The position numbers were made by a program, and so were the translations under genes. From positions 496,001-560,000 of the forward strand of contig NZ_NPMR01000002.1 of NCBI RefSeq assembly GCF_002245215.1: DNA of 64,000 nucleotides, written 5' to 3'. Below the pieces are notes generated by a model that was not told where the DNA came from, ran no database searches, and was given only the letters and a program-made list of their open reading frames with translations. This DNA is from Microbacterium sp. Yaish 1. GTDB taxonomy: Bacteria > Actinomycetota > Actinomycetes > Actinomycetales > Microbacteriaceae. This document shows positions 17,846 to 28,656 of the stretch, one piece after another. How positions within the stretch are numbered: position 1 is the stretch's first letter; the number at the start of each line of letters is the position of its first letter.

Positions 17846-19393
17846 TCAGTGCTCGGCGGGCCGCGAGTGGGATCCCTTCAGCGTAGTGGCCGCGATGATG
17901 CCCGCGCAGACGACCAGCACGGCGCCGATCGTCGCCGTCACGCCGACGCCGGAGTCGAAGGCGTGCGCCGCGGCGTCCAGCAGCTGACGTCCGACGGAGT
18001 CGGGCAGGTCCTGTGCGACGTTGACCGCGCCCGCGAGGGTCTCTCGCGCCTCGTCGGCCGCTTCGGCGGGAACACCTTCGGGCACGGCCATGCCGAGCCG
18101 GTACATCGCCGTCAGGATGCCGCCGAGCACGGCCGTTCCGAGGACTGCGCCCACTTCATAGGCGGTCTCCGAGACCGCGCTCGCCGCGCCGGCCTTGGCG
18201 GGAGGAGCGCTCGCGAGCACGAGCTCGTTCGAGACCGTCTCCGCCGCCCCGATGCCCATGCCCAGCAGGGCGAAGGCAAGCACGAGCTCGATCATGCTGT
18301 CGGGCTCGGTGAGAAGAGCGATCATGACGTAACCGGCGGCCGAGAGCGTCAGAGCCGCGGGGACGACGATGCGAGGCGACACCCGGCGGGAGATGGGCAC
18401 GACTCCCAGGCCCGCGACGATCATCATGGCCAGACCGGGCACGAGCGCGAGCCCCGCCTGCAGCGGCGACAGGCCGACGATGAGCTGCAGGTGCTGCGTG
18501 ACGAAGTACAGGAAGCCCACGAGCGCGACGACGCTCAGCAGGTTGACCAGCAGCGCGCCGCTGAAGGTGCCGCGCGAGAACAGCCGCATGTCGAGCATCG
18601 GCTCGCTCGCCCGCAACTGACGACGCACGAAGAGCCAGCCGAACACCACACCGATCGCGAACAGCGCCGGCGGCATGACACCCCACCCCTTCACGGCGAA
18701 GTCCTTGATCGCGTAGACGATCGGCACCATCGTCAGCATCGACAGAGCGATGCTGATCGGGTCGATGCGGCCCGGTCGCGGATCGCGGCTCTCGGGCACG
18801 AGGAAGGGTGCCAGCACGAGAAGCGGTACCAGGACGGGCACCGCCATGAGGAACACGGACCCCCAGCTGAAGTGCTCGAGCAGGAGGCCACCCACGATCG
18901 GGCCGAGAGCCGCGCCGGCCGAGAACATGGATGCCCAGACCGCGATGGCGAGCCGTCGCTGATCGCGGTCGGTGAAGATGCTGCGCAGCAACGAGAGCGT
19001 CGAAGGCATCAGCATGGCACCGAACACGCCCATTGCGGCACGAGCGGCGATCAGGAGTTCGGCGCTCGGGGCGAAGGCCGCCAGCGCCGAGACGGTCGCG
19101 AACCCGGTGGCGCCGATCAGCAGCATCCGACGACGGCCGAACCGGTCTCCGAGCGACCCCATGGTCACGAGCAGGCCCGCGAGAATGAGCGGATACACGT
19201 CGATGATCCAGAGCTGCTGGGCGCTCGTCGGACTCAGCGCGCGAGCGATCTCGGGCAGCGCGAAGCTGAGCACCGTGTTGTCCACCGACACGAGCAGAAC
19301 CGGCAGCATGAGCACGCCGAGTGCCGCCCACCCCTGCCAGCCGACGCGCCGGCCCTGTCCGTCTGCGATTGCGATCTCTTCTGTCAACGTCAT
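17846..19393 (-). CDS. MFS transporter, DHA2 (14-helix) drug-efflux family
   Basis: 515 residues with 14 predicted helices, the size and pattern of QacA/SmvA-like multidrug pumps. [14 protein letters not shown] in helix 1 and the [18 protein letters not shown] loop after helix 2 are diagnostic; helix 5 has [15 protein letters not shown] (antiporter motif). The frame continues upstream into unrelated sequence; ATG 19393 is chosen since it directly precedes helix 1 and faces the divergent promoter. Its divergent TetR neighbour very likely represses it. Confidence 0.93.
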   Translation of the reverse strand: MTLTEEIAIADGQGRRVGWQGWAALGVLMLPVLLVSVDNTVLSFALPEIARALSPTSAQQLWIIDVYPLILAGLLVTMGSLGDRFGRRRMLLIGATGFATVSALAAFAPSAELLIAARAAMGVFGAMLMPSTLSLLRSIFTDRDQRRLAIAVWASMFSAGAALGPIVGGLLLEHFSWGSVFLMAVPVLVPLLVLAPFLVPESRDPRPGRIDPISIALSMLTMVPIVYAIKDFAVKGWGVMPPALFAIGVVFGWLFVRRQLRASEPMLDMRLFSRGTFSGALLVNLLSVVALVGFLYFVTQHLQLIVGLSPLQAGLALVPGLAMMIVAGLGVVPISRRVSPRIVVPAALTLSAAGYVMIALLTEPDSMIELVLAFALLGMGIGAAETVSNELVLASAPPAKAGAASAVSETAYEVGAVLGTAVLGGILTAMYRLGMAVPEGVPAEAADEARETLAGAVNVAQDLPDSVGRQLLDAAAHAFDSGVGVTATIGAVLVVCAGIIAATTLKGSHSRPAEH

Positions 19394-19399
19394 TAGTTC

Positions 19400-19419
19400 A
19401 CCGTCCAGCCGGTATAGTA
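19400..19419. promoter_or_regulatory. Shared divergent promoter with candidate TetR site
   Basis: TATAGT (19413-19418) is a -10 box for the TetR gene, and TACTAT on the other strand (19419-19414) is a -10 box for the pump, so the two overlap by five bases. ACCG-N6-CGGT at 19400-19413 is a weak dyad next to them. One bound repressor could shut both directions. Confidence 0.55.
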
Positions 19420-19456
19420 ACAGGACCGAACGCCGAAACGCGAGAGGATCGAAGAC

Positions 19457-20002
19457 ATGAGTCGTCCCCCACGTGCACGCGAGAGCGTGCTCGACGCGTA
19501 CGAGAACCTTTTGATATCCGACGGCGCACGCGGCGCCACGATGGATGCCGTCGCCGCAGCAGCCGGTGTCTCCAAGGGAGGATTGCTCTACCACTACGCC
19601 TCGAAGGAGGCGCTCGAGACGGCCCTGCTGGATCGGATGATGGAGCTCGCCCGCCTCGATGTCGATGACATGGCGCAGCACCCCGAGGGCATCGTCGCCG
19701 CCTACCTGCGGACCTCCGTCATGGAGGACAGCGCCCTCGATCGCGCGCTCCTCGCCGGATCGCGACTCGCGCAGAGCGGGCACCCCGCCGCGAGCGCGGC
19801 GCTCCGCGACGTCCGGACTCTCTGGGAGGAGGCGCTGCGCGGTCACACTCGTGACGAGACGGCGCTGCAGCTCGTTCTGCTCGTGGGCGACGGCCTCTAC
19901 TTCAACAACGCCCTCGGCGCGGGGGCGGTCGTCGGCCCCCTCCCCCAGGGCGAGGACTTCGACGCGCTCATCCGGCTCGTCCTCGGCGTCGCACAGCGAT
20001 GA
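19457..20002 (+). CDS. TetR family transcriptional regulator
   Basis: 181 residues; helix-turn-helix at about residues 25-50 (TMDAVAAAAGVSKGGLLYHY) and a C-terminal ligand domain (TetR_C type with an LALQ-like dimer helix). AGAGGA precedes the ATG by eight bases. Divergent from the DHA2 pump and sharing its promoter, so it is the probable drug-responsive repressor of that pump. Confidence 0.92.
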   Translation: MSRPPRARESVLDAYENLLISDGARGATMDAVAAAAGVSKGGLLYHYASKEALETALLDRMMELARLDVDDMAQHPEGIVAAYLRTSVMEDSALDRALLAGSRLAQSGHPAASAALRDVRTLWEEALRGHTRDETALQLVLLVGDGLYFNNALGAGAVVGPLPQGEDFDALIRLVLGVAQR

Positions 20003-20005
20003 CGA

Positions 20006-20031
20006 TGCCCGGGGCGAAAGCACCCCGGGCA
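20006..20031. terminator. Bidirectional terminator hairpin
   Basis: TGCCCGGGG/CCCCGGGCA, a perfect nine-base stem with an eight-base loop between the convergent TetR and serA genes. A second, longer-range pairing GACGATGC/GCATCGTC (20001-20008 with 20039-20046) overlaps it. No T run, so efficiency is uncertain. Confidence 0.6.
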
Positions 20032-20044
20032 CCGTTCCGCATCG

Positions 20045-21649
20045 TCAGACCTCGGTCAGCTCGATCTGGCGGAACAGATCGGCGGCCACGGCCTCGCGCA
20101 TCTCGTCGAGCAGGTGGTCGGGCACCGGCGAGTCGACCGTCAGCACCGAGAGGGCCCGGCCGGACGCATCGGGCCGCGCGACCTGCAGGCCCGCGATGTT
20201 GATGCCCGCCTCCCCCAGCTTCTGGCCGTAGATGGCGACGATGCCCGGGCGGTCGGCGTATCGCATCACGACGTGATGGCGCTCGATCGGCACCTCGACC
20301 TCGTAACCGTTGATCCCGACGACCTTGGGCACCATGCGCGTTCCGGCGAGCGTGCCCTCGACAGTCAGGACCGAGCCGTCGGAGAGCGTGCCGCGCAGGA
20401 TCGTGATGTTGCGGTACAGCGGGCTGTCGGACTCGACGATGAGACGCGTCTCGATGCCGCGCTGCTCCGCGAAGAGCGGAGCGTTCACGTACGAGACGTT
20501 CTCGCTGACGATGTTGGTGAAGATCCCCTTCAGCGCCGCGAGCCGGTAGACGCTGACGTCGTAGTCCGCCAGTTCGCCGCGGACCTCGATGTCGAGGCTC
20601 GTGAGCGCGCTGGGCGCGAGGCCGGTGAAGATCTGACCGAGCTGCTCGACCAGGGCGATACCGGGGCGGACGAACGGGTCGATGACGCCACCGGCGACAT
20701 TGACGGCATCGGGCACCAGATCGCCCTCGAGAGCCAGCTTGACCGACTTCGCCACCGAGACTCCGGCCTTCTCCTGCGCCTCGTCCGTCGAGGCGCCGAG
20801 GTGGGGCGTGACGATGACGTTGGGCAGCGAGAGGAGGGGGAACGCAGTGCCGTCCTCCTTCGGGGGCTCGGTCGTGAACACGTCCAGACCGGCGCCCGCG
20901 ATCTCTCCGGTCGTGAGCGCGGTGTACAGCGCCTCCTCATCGATCAGCCCGCCGCGAGCGACGTTGACCACGTAGGCCGACTTCTTCATGCGCGCGAACT
21001 GCTCCGCACCGATCATGCCGGTCGTCTCGGGGGTCTTGGGCATGTGGATCGTGACGAAGTCGCTCTGCGCGAGCAGTTCGTCGAGGCTCAGCAGCGTCAC
21101 ACCGAGCTGCTGCGCCCGGGTGGGCGTGACGTACGGGTCGTACGCGACGACGCTGACGCCGAAAGCCTGCAGCCGTGCGGCGATCAGCGCGCCGATGCGG
21201 CCGAGGCCGATGATGCCCACTGTCTTCTCGAACAGCTCGGTGCCGGTGAACGACGAGCGCTTCCAGGCGCCGGCTGCGAGGGACGCGTGAGCCGCGGGGA
21301 TGTGACGCGCGAGGCTCAGGATGTGCCCGACGGTCAGTTCGGCCGCCGAGATGATGTTGGAGGTCGGGGCGTTGACGACCATGACGCCGGCGGCCGTCGC
21401 GGCCTTGATGTCGACGTTGTCGAGTCCGACGCCGGCACGCGCGATGACCTTGAGCGACGGCGCGGCGGCGATCGCTTCGGCATCCATCTTGGTCGCCGAC
21501 CGGATCAGCACGGCATGCGCGTCGGCGAGGGCCGGGAGCAGCGCGGCGCGGTCGGCGCCGTCGACCGATCGGATCTCGAAATCAGGACCGAGGGCATCGA
21601 TCGTTGCGGGCGAGAGTTCTTCGGCGATGAGCACGACGGGCTGGGGCAC
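20045..21649 (-). CDS. serA: D-3-phosphoglycerate dehydrogenase
   Basis: First committed step of serine synthesis, NAD-dependent, cytosolic. 534 residues, the long type-1 form of mycobacteria: catalytic and NAD domains (GIIGLGRIGALIAARL turn, NVARGGLIDEEAL with the catalytic Arg, PHLGASTDEAQ with the catalytic His), then the allosteric-substrate-binding insertion (about residues 315-455) and a C-terminal ACT domain (RPGIVAIYGQKLGEAGINIAG) that senses serine. It starts at a GTG with AGAGGA before it. It ends against the terminator shared with the TetR gene. Confidence 0.97.
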   Translation of the reverse strand: MPQPVVLIAEELSPATIDALGPDFEIRSVDGADRAALLPALADAHAVLIRSATKMDAEAIAAAPSLKVIARAGVGLDNVDIKAATAAGVMVVNAPTSNIISAAELTVGHILSLARHIPAAHASLAAGAWKRSSFTGTELFEKTVGIIGLGRIGALIAARLQAFGVSVVAYDPYVTPTRAQQLGVTLLSLDELLAQSDFVTIHMPKTPETTGMIGAEQFARMKKSAYVVNVARGGLIDEEALYTALTTGEIAGAGLDVFTTEPPKEDGTAFPLLSLPNVIVTPHLGASTDEAQEKAGVSVAKSVKLALEGDLVPDAVNVAGGVIDPFVRPGIALVEQLGQIFTGLAPSALTSLDIEVRGELADYDVSVYRLAALKGIFTNIVSENVSYVNAPLFAEQRGIETRLIVESDSPLYRNITILRGTLSDGSVLTVEGTLAGTRMVPKVVGINGYEVEVPIERHHVVMRYADRPGIVAIYGQKLGEAGINIAGLQVARPDASGRALSVLTVDSPVPDHLLDEMREAVAADLFRQIELTEV

Positions 21650-21779
21650 GGACGATCCTCTGGAGCATGCGCAGGAGCGCGGAACGGGTGGTCGCCACGA
21701 CAGCCGACGGCGGTGCGGCGGGTCGTCTCAGCCTAGCGCGGCGCCGACGACACCCACGACCGTGTGACGTCGTGCGGAC

Positions 21780-22103
21780 TCAGACGGCGCCGGAGGTCAG
21801 AGCGAACGACAGCACGTTCAGAAAGAACACCGCCGCGAGTCCGAGTCCCGCGAGAAGGATCAGCGCGAACGCGCCCGGGCGCCGGCGCCACCCGAGCGCG
21901 AATGCTCCTGCGAAGATCAGGATCGGCAGCACCACGGCGGCGATCACCGCGACCCACCCGACCGCGGTTCGAGCCGGCGACGGGGTGACCAGCAGTGGGA
22001 CCGCGGCCCAGACCGCGTATGCGTAGAAGAGGCCGAAGGCACCGGCGACGGTGGCCACCTGCCATACCGCGGGCGTTCGACGGGCTTCTTGCGTGTCGCT
22101 CAT
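21780..22103 (-). CDS. Small membrane protein of unknown function
   Basis: 107 residues starting MSDTQEARR, with three hydrophobic segments (about 17-38, 42-66 and 72-98) and a WRRRP turn after the second. A TTG nine bases upstream is in frame but the ATG at 22103 has GGGGAG at proper distance. It is six bases behind the next membrane-protein gene, so the two are cotranscribed and may work as a pair. No motif identifies a role. Confidence 0.75.
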   Translation of the reverse strand: MSDTQEARRTPAVWQVATVAGAFGLFYAYAVWAAVPLLVTPSPARTAVGWVAVIAAVVLPILIFAGAFALGWRRRPGAFALILLAGLGLAAVFFLNVLSFALTSGAV

Positions 22104-22108
22104 CGCAG

Positions 22109-22582
22109 TCAACTCCCCGCTCCAAGGGTCGCGAACGGCCAGGGCACGAGCAGCAGCGCCCCCGCGACGAGCCAGGCGAACCGGATCCAGGCGCGCGCTC
22201 CCCGGGTGAGCACGTACGTCGCGATGAACCAGATGGCGGGCGCGGCGACGGCCAGCACGAGGACGGGAACCGAGACGGCGGCGTCGATCCCGAGCAGACC
22301 GCTGAGGTTGTGGACGCGGATGCCGCCCACGAACCAGCCGACCGAGTACAGCAGGTAGATGCCGCCGAGAACTCCCAGCGAGATCAGCGCGGCATTGCTC
22401 AAGCCCTCGGGCGGAGCCTCAGCCGAGACCTCGCCCGGCACGTCGGTCTCTGCGTCGACCGGCTCGTCGCGCTGGCGCCGCGCGGACCCGGGCCCTGCCA
22501 CGGGAGCCGGCGCAGGCGCGGACACGAGGGTCGGGTCGTCGTCTCCGGCCCAGCTCAGGGCGTCGTCATCGCGGCTCGTCAC
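22109..22582 (-). CDS. Membrane protein with acidic N-terminal domain, unknown function
   Basis: 157 residues. The first 60 are acidic and rich in Asp, Pro and Ala (DDDALSWAGDDDP), probably cytoplasmic and disordered; three membrane segments follow (about 64-88, 97-123, 130-152). The start is uncertain: GTG 22582 follows GAGGAG too closely, yet the protein start it gives resembles what I recall from other Microbacteriaceae. Translationally near-coupled to the gene at 21780-22103. Confidence 0.7.
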   Translation of the reverse strand: MTSRDDDALSWAGDDDPTLVSAPAPAPVAGPGSARRQRDEPVDAETDVPGEVSAEAPPEGLSNAALISLGVLGGIYLLYSVGWFVGGIRVHNLSGLLGIDAAVSVPVLVLAVAAPAIWFIATYVLTRGARAWIRFAWLVAGALLLVPWPFATLGAGS

Positions 22583-22641
22583 CTCCTCAGAGTAGCGCCC
22601 GGCCACCGGCGAACGGGAGGCACGAGCGCGCTCGGACGAGG

Positions 22642-23358
22642 TCAGCGACCGATCTGGCGACCGCCACGCAGGACGAGCACGGCGACGGCGGCACCGGCGA
22701 CGGCCAGGGCGCCGCCCCACGGGGCCCAGACGGCGGGTCGCGCGAGCTCGGCACCCGAACCGTCGTGCAGCGAGCCGACGCGGACGGCATCGGTTCGTCC
22801 CGTGGGGTCCTCCGCGGGAACCGACGCGCCGAGTTGGGCCGATCCCCCGACGTCGGGCCCGCCGTCGACATGGACGACATCGCTCGGCTCGGGCGTCGGC
22901 GAGGCCGGGGCGGCGTTGCGAGCCGTCAGGCGCAGCAGAGCGCCGAGGCGAACGGCGGTCGGTGCGCGCAGCTCGATGCCCGCGTCACCTTCGACGCGCG
23001 GCGGGACCGGTGCCGGCGGCACCGGAACGGGAGGAGAGGGCTCTGGCGTCGGCTGGCTCGGCGACGGGCTGGAGCTGGGCGACGGCGTGGGCTGCCCGTC
23101 GGTGGGCGAGGGGTCGGGCGTCGGCTCGGGAGACGGCGTGCCGCTCTCCCCCGGCGCCGGGCTCACGACATCCTCGTTCGTCTCGCCGTCCTCTGGTTCC
23201 GTCGGCAGGACCGGAGTGTCCGACCGCGGAACGATCTCGACCTCGTCGGCCGAGACCGACCAGGCGGATGGCGCGGTGATCGCCCCCGCGATCACAGAAG
23301 CTGCGACGCACACCGCCCCCAGGCGCGCGCGAGCGAACTGCTTCTTACGGACGGGCAT
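22642..23358 (-). CDS. Secreted, Pro/Ser/Thr-rich surface protein with C-terminal membrane anchor
   Basis: 238 residues: signal peptide (basic MPVRKKQFARAR, hydrophobic core, A-x-A-like site near residue 38), then a long low-complexity P/S/T/E stretch (about 50-125), a folded-looking segment (AGIELRAPTAVRLGALLRLTA) and a single C-terminal helix (ALAVAGAAVAVLVL) with a basic GGRQIGR end. There is no LPXTG sorting motif, so anchoring would be by the helix. The ATG at 23358 sits six bases behind TACGAT and has no ribosome site. Lies between serA-side genes and ilvC; function unknown. Confidence 0.78.
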   Translation of the reverse strand: MPVRKKQFARARLGAVCVAASVIAGAITAPSAWSVSADEVEIVPRSDTPVLPTEPEDGETNEDVVSPAPGESGTPSPEPTPDPSPTDGQPTPSPSSSPSPSQPTPEPSPPVPVPPAPVPPRVEGDAGIELRAPTAVRLGALLRLTARNAAPASPTPEPSDVVHVDGGPDVGGSAQLGASVPAEDPTGRTDAVRVGSLHDGSGAELARPAVWAPWGGALAVAGAAVAVLVLRGGRQIGR

Positions 23359-23364
23359 GCATCC

Positions 23365-23370
23365 ATCGTA
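23365..23370 (-). promoter_or_regulatory. -10 box, probable leaderless transcript
   Basis: TACGAT on the minus strand, six bases before ATG 23358. Confidence 0.6.
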
Positions 23371-23398
23371 AAAGGTCGGGGCGGTGCAAGCACGCCGA

Positions 23399-23427
23399 AA
23401 GCCCGGCCCCTGATGGGGACCGGGCTT
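23399..23427 (-). terminator. Terminator of the ilv operon
   Basis: AAGCCCGG-CCCC-tgat-GGGG-a-CCGGGCTT: 12 paired bases with one bulge, followed on the minus strand by CUUUC. It ends the transcript that contains ilvC. Confidence 0.75.
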
Positions 23428-23498
23428 CCGTGGCACGAGGCCGGGCTCGACGGGGTGCCGCCGAGGGTCGCGGAGCGGACGGAGCCGTCCGTCACGGG

Positions 23499-24560
<1,062 letters not shown>

Positions 24561-25070
24561 TCAGCCGCGCAGGACGCGTTCGGTGATGCTCTTGCCGCCG
24601 CGCCCGATGGCGAGCAGACCCGACTGGGCGAGCTCCTTGATACCGAAGGGCTCGAAGGCGCGGAGGATCGCGTCGATCTTGCCGCGGTCTCCGGTCACCT
24701 CGACGACCAGGGCATCGGGTGCGTAGTCGACGATCGACGCCCGGAACAGGTTCGCGACCTCGATGACGTTGGAACGGGTCTGATTGTCGGCCCGCACCTT
24801 GATGAGGATGTGCTCGCGCTGCACCGACGACGAGAAGTCCAGTTCGACGATCTTGATGACGTTGACGAGCTTGTTCAGCTGCTTCGTCACCTGCTCGAGC
24901 GGGAGCTCCTCGACGTCGACGACGACGGTGATGCGCGAGAGACCCGGCACCTCCGTGACGCCGACCGCGAGCGACTCGATGTTGAAACCGCGTCGGGCGA
25001 ACAGCCCGGCGACGCGGGTCAGCAGACCCGGCTTGTCCTCCACCAGGAGGCTCAGCACGTGGCGCGACAT
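24561..25070 (-). CDS. ilvN: Acetolactate synthase small (regulatory) subunit
   Basis: 169 residues. The N-terminal ACT domain (HVLSLLVEDKPGLLTRVAGLFARRGFNIESLAVG is its beta-alpha-beta core in two parts) binds valine for feedback control; a second ACT-like half follows (about 80-165). The ATG at 25070 starts one base after the ilvB stop (TGA-G-ATG), and the longer upstream frame is a readthrough artefact. Partner of IlvB. Confidence 0.96.
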   Translation of the reverse strand: MSRHVLSLLVEDKPGLLTRVAGLFARRGFNIESLAVGVTEVPGLSRITVVVDVEELPLEQVTKQLNKLVNVIKIVELDFSSSVQREHILIKVRADNQTRSNVIEVANLFRASIVDYAPDALVVEVTGDRGKIDAILRAFEPFGIKELAQSGLLAIGRGGKSITERVLRG

Positions 25071-25071
25071 C

Positions 25072-26874
25072 TCAGGCCTCCTCGTCGAATGCGGGCGCGT
25101 GCTCGCGGGCGTACTGGATGTAGCTGTTGCTGACACCCTGCGGGACCATCGGCCACACCATCGCGTCGGCGCTCACGACGAAATCGATGACGACGGGGCG
25201 GTCGTTCGTCTCGAGTGCGAGCTTGATGGCGTCGTCGATCTGGTCCTCGGTCTCGACCCGGATGGCGAGACAGCCGTACGCCTCGCCGAGCTTGACGAAA
25301 TCGGGGATGCGCGCCGTGCCGTGCCCGGTGTTCAGGTCGGTGTTCGAGTGGCGACCGTCGAAGAAGAGCGTCTGCCACTGGCGCACCATGCCGAGCGACG
25401 AGTTGTTGATGATGGCGACCTTGATCGGGATCTGGTTGATGACGCAGGTCGCCAGCTCCTGGTTGGTCATCTGGAAGCAGCCGTCACCGTCGATCGCCCA
25501 GACCACACGGTCGGGCTGGGCGACCTTCGCTCCCATGGCCGCGGGGACCGCGTAGCCCATGGTGCCGGCCCCGCCGGAGTTGAGCCACGAGTTGGGGCGC
25601 TCGTACTTGATGAACTGCGCGGCCCACATCTGGTGCTGGCCGACGCCGGAGGCGTACACGCCCTCGGGACCGGTGAGCTCGCCGATCCGCTGGATCACGT
25701 GCTGCGGCGACAGCAGCCCGTCGGTCGTCGGGGCGTAGCCGAGCGGGAACTCCTCGCGCAGCCCGTCGAGGTAGGCCCACCATTCGGTCGTGTCGGGCTT
25801 GCCGTCACCGATCACGCCGCGGAAGGCCGACTCGAGGTCGACCAGCACGTCGCGCACATCGCCCACGATCGGGACGTCGGCGAAGCGGATCTTCGAGATC
25901 TCGGCCGGATCGATGTCGACGTGCACGACCTTGGCGTGCGGCGCGAACAACGACGCCTTGCCGGTGACACGGTCGTCGAAGCGCGCACCGAGGGCGACGA
26001 TCAGATCGGACTCCTGCAGCGCGAGCACCGCGGGCACCGTGCCGTGCATGCCCGGCATGCCGAGGTGCTGCGGGTGCGAGTCGGGGAACGCGCCGCGCGC
26101 CATGAGGGTGGTGACGACCGGTGCGCCCGTCGCCTCGGCGAGGGTCAGCAGCTCGTCCGAGGCACGCCCGCGGATGACGCCGCCGCCGACGTAGAGGACG
26201 GGCTTCTGCGACTCGGCCAGCAGCTGCGCGGCGGCCTGGATCTGCTTGCCGTGCGCCTTGGTCACCGGACGGTAGCCCGGCAGGTCGACCTTCGGCGGCC
26301 ACACGAACGGCGCGGTGTTCTGCTGGGCGTCCTTCGTGATGTCGACGAGCACGGGGCCGGGGCGACCGGTGCCGGCGATCTCGAAGGCCGCGGCGATGGC
26401 GCCCGGGATCTCCTCGGCGGTCTTGACCAGGAAGGAGTGCTTCGTGATCGGCATCGTGATGCCGACGATGTCGGCCTCCTGGAAGGCATCCGTTCCCATC
26501 AGGGTCGAGAACACCTGGCCCGTGATGCACACGAGCGGGACGGAGTCCATGTACGCGTCGGCGATCGCCGTCACGAGGTTCGTCGCGCCGGGACCCGAGG
26601 TCGCGATGGCGACTCCGACTCGGCCGGATGCCGCGGCATAGCCCTCGGCGGCGTGGCCGGCGCCCTGCTCGTGCCGGACGAGGATGTGGCGCACCGCCTC
26701 ATCGTCCATGAGCGGGTCGTAGACGGGCATGATCGCGCCGCCCGGAAGCCCGAAGACCTCGGTGACGCCGAGGTTGTCGAGCGAGCGGACGACGGCCTCC
26801 GCTCCCGTGATCACGGGTGCCGAGGGCGTGCGGGACGGCGGCCGGGGAATGGCCGCGGAGATGTCGGTGGACAT
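25072..26874 (-). CDS. ilvB: Acetolactate synthase large (catalytic) subunit
   Basis: Thiamine-diphosphate and FAD enzyme that condenses pyruvate with pyruvate or 2-ketobutyrate. 600 residues: N-terminal PYR domain with the catalytic glutamate in [14 protein letters not shown], central FAD domain, C-terminal PP domain with the TPP/Mg motif ([14 protein letters not shown] through [14 protein letters not shown]). The ATG at 26874 follows AGCGAGG; the frame upstream of it belongs to the intergenic region. 46 bases separate it from ilvD; no leader-peptide attenuator is seen there. Confidence 0.97.
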   Translation of the reverse strand: MSTDISAAIPRPPSRTPSAPVITGAEAVVRSLDNLGVTEVFGLPGGAIMPVYDPLMDDEAVRHILVRHEQGAGHAAEGYAAASGRVGVAIATSGPGATNLVTAIADAYMDSVPLVCITGQVFSTLMGTDAFQEADIVGITMPITKHSFLVKTAEEIPGAIAAAFEIAGTGRPGPVLVDITKDAQQNTAPFVWPPKVDLPGYRPVTKAHGKQIQAAAQLLAESQKPVLYVGGGVIRGRASDELLTLAEATGAPVVTTLMARGAFPDSHPQHLGMPGMHGTVPAVLALQESDLIVALGARFDDRVTGKASLFAPHAKVVHVDIDPAEISKIRFADVPIVGDVRDVLVDLESAFRGVIGDGKPDTTEWWAYLDGLREEFPLGYAPTTDGLLSPQHVIQRIGELTGPEGVYASGVGQHQMWAAQFIKYERPNSWLNSGGAGTMGYAVPAAMGAKVAQPDRVVWAIDGDGCFQMTNQELATCVINQIPIKVAIINNSSLGMVRQWQTLFFDGRHSNTDLNTGHGTARIPDFVKLGEAYGCLAIRVETEDQIDDAIKLALETNDRPVVIDFVVSADAMVWPMVPQGVSNSYIQYAREHAPAFDEEA

Positions 26875-26920
26875 GGTGATGAACCTCGCTGGAGAAGAGG
26901 AGACGATGTCGGAGCCGAAG

Positions 26921-28627
26921 TCAGCCGGTGGTCGCGCCCTCCGCGGCGGAGCGCACGAGCTTGGAGTACTTGGCCAGAACGCCACGGGTATAGCGCGGGG
27001 GAAGAGGAGCCCAGCCGTCACGGCGGGCGTTCAGCTCAGCCTCGTCGACGAGTAGGTCGAGGGAGCGAGCCGCGATATCGACCCGTATCAGATCACCATC
27101 GCGCACGAATGCGATGGGACCTGCGTCCACCGCTTCGGGTGCTATGTGGCCGATGCACAGGCCGGTTGTGCCGCCTGAGAATCGTCCGTCCGTCAAGAGT
27201 AGTACATCTTTCCCGAGGCCGGCGCCCTTGATGGCGGCCGTGATGGCGAGCATCTCGCGCATGCCGGGTCCGCCCTTCGGCCCCTCGTAGCGGATGACGA
27301 TGACCGAGCCCGGCTCGATCTCGCCGTTCGCGACGGCATCCATCGCCGCCCGCTCGCGCTCGAACACGCGGGCGGGCCCTTCGAACATGGCCGCGTCGAA
27401 TCCGGCGGTCTTGACGACGGCGCCCTCGGGGGCGAGCGATCCGTGCAGGATCGTGATGCCGCCGCTGGCGTGGATCGGGTTGTCGAACGTGTGGATCACC
27501 TTGCCGTCGATGGGCTCCGGGTCGAGGTCGCGGAGGTTCTCGGCCAGCGTCTTGCCCGTCACCGTCAGCGCGTCGCCGTGCAGCAGCCCCTCATCGAGCA
27601 TCGCCTTCATGACGACGGGGATGCCGCCGTGGCGGTCGACGTCGTTCATGACGTACTGGCCGAACGGCTTCATGTCCGCGACGTGCGGCGTCTTGTCGCC
27701 GATGCGGTTGAAGTCGTGCAGGCTCAGGTCGACTTCGGCCTCGCGGGCGATCGCGAGGAGGTGCAGGACGGCGTTCGTCGAGCCGCCGAGCGCCATGACG
27801 AGGGCGATCGCGTTCTCGAACGCCTCCTTCGTCAGGATGTCCTTCGTCGTGATGCCCTGGCGCAGGAGGTTGACGACGGCCTCGCCGGAGCGGTGGGCGT
27901 AGTAGTCGCGGCGACGGTCGGCCGACGGCGGCGCGGCCGACCCCGGCAGGCTCAGGCCCAGGGCCTCACCGACGGAGGCCATCGTGTTGGCGGTGTACAT
28001 CCCGCCGCACGCCCCCTCACCGGGAACGATGGCGCATTCGATGCGCTTGAGGTCGGCCTCGCTCATCTTGCCGGCGCGGCACGCGCCGACGCCCTCGAAC
28101 GAGTCGATGATCGTGACGTCCTTCTCAGTGCCGTCGCTGAGCTTGACCCAGCCGGGCATCGTCGATCCGGCGTAGAGGAAGACGCTCGAGAGGCCGAGAC
28201 GCGCGCTCGCCATCATCATGCCCGGGATCGACTTGTCGCAGCCGGCGAGCAGCACGGTGCCATCGAGCCGCTCGGCCATGATGACGGCCTCCACGGAGTC
28301 GGCGATCACCTCGCGCGAGACGAGCGAGAAGTGCATGCCCTCGTGGCCCATCGAGATACCGTCCGAGACGGAGATGGTGCCGAACTGCAGCGGGTAGCCG
28401 CCGCCGGAGTGCACGCCTTCTTTGGCGCCCTGCGCGAGCCGGTCGAGGCTCAGGTTGCAGGGAGTGATCTCGTTCCAGCTCGAGGCGATGCCGATCTGGG
28501 GCTTGTCCCAGTCCTCATCCCCCATGCCGACGGCACGGAGCATGCCTCGGGAGGTCGTGGCTTCGATGCCGTCGGTGACGGCACGACTGCGGGGCTTGAT
28601 GTCGATGGTCTCGGAGCTGTCGGGCAT
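26921..28627 (-). CDS. ilvD: Dihydroxy-acid dehydratase
   Basis: Iron-sulfur enzyme of the third common step of branched-chain synthesis; 568 residues. Cluster and metal ligands are expected in [30 protein letters not shown] and [11 protein letters not shown]; the C-terminal [17 protein letters not shown] is the active-site strand with the catalytic Ser. The ATG at 28627 is preferred over the longer frame since it is exactly six bases behind TACAAT, giving a leaderless message. First gene of ilvD-ilvB-ilvN-ilvC. Confidence 0.96.
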   Translation of the reverse strand: MPDSSETIDIKPRSRAVTDGIEATTSRGMLRAVGMGDEDWDKPQIGIASSWNEITPCNLSLDRLAQGAKEGVHSGGGYPLQFGTISVSDGISMGHEGMHFSLVSREVIADSVEAVIMAERLDGTVLLAGCDKSIPGMMMASARLGLSSVFLYAGSTMPGWVKLSDGTEKDVTIIDSFEGVGACRAGKMSEADLKRIECAIVPGEGACGGMYTANTMASVGEALGLSLPGSAAPPSADRRRDYYAHRSGEAVVNLLRQGITTKDILTKEAFENAIALVMALGGSTNAVLHLLAIAREAEVDLSLHDFNRIGDKTPHVADMKPFGQYVMNDVDRHGGIPVVMKAMLDEGLLHGDALTVTGKTLAENLRDLDPEPIDGKVIHTFDNPIHASGGITILHGSLAPEGAVVKTAGFDAAMFEGPARVFERERAAMDAVANGEIEPGSVIVIRYEGPKGGPGMREMLAITAAIKGAGLGKDVLLLTDGRFSGGTTGLCIGHIAPEAVDAGPIAFVRDGDLIRVDIAARSLDLLVDEAELNARRDGWAPLPPRYTRGVLAKYSKLVRSAAEGATTG

Positions 28628-28633
28628 TCTCGA

Positions 28634-28639
28634 ATTGTA
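28634..28639 (-). promoter_or_regulatory. -10 box of the ilvDBNC unit, probable leaderless transcript
   Basis: TACAAT, near consensus, six bases before the ilvD ATG. It lies just after the stop of otsB. Confidence 0.65.
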
Positions 28640-28656
28640 TGCCCGCGGGCCGAGGC

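Noticed and set aside
22642..23358. LPXTG cell-wall anchor on the P/S/T-rich protein
   Set aside because: No LPXTG-like motif precedes the C-terminal helix.
26875..26920. Attenuator or leader peptide before ilvB
   Set aside because: Only 46 bases, no run of Val/Ile/Leu codons and no competing hairpins.
24784..27231. 815-codon plus-strand frame opposite ilvB/ilvN
   Set aside because: Antisense to well-conserved acetolactate synthase genes.
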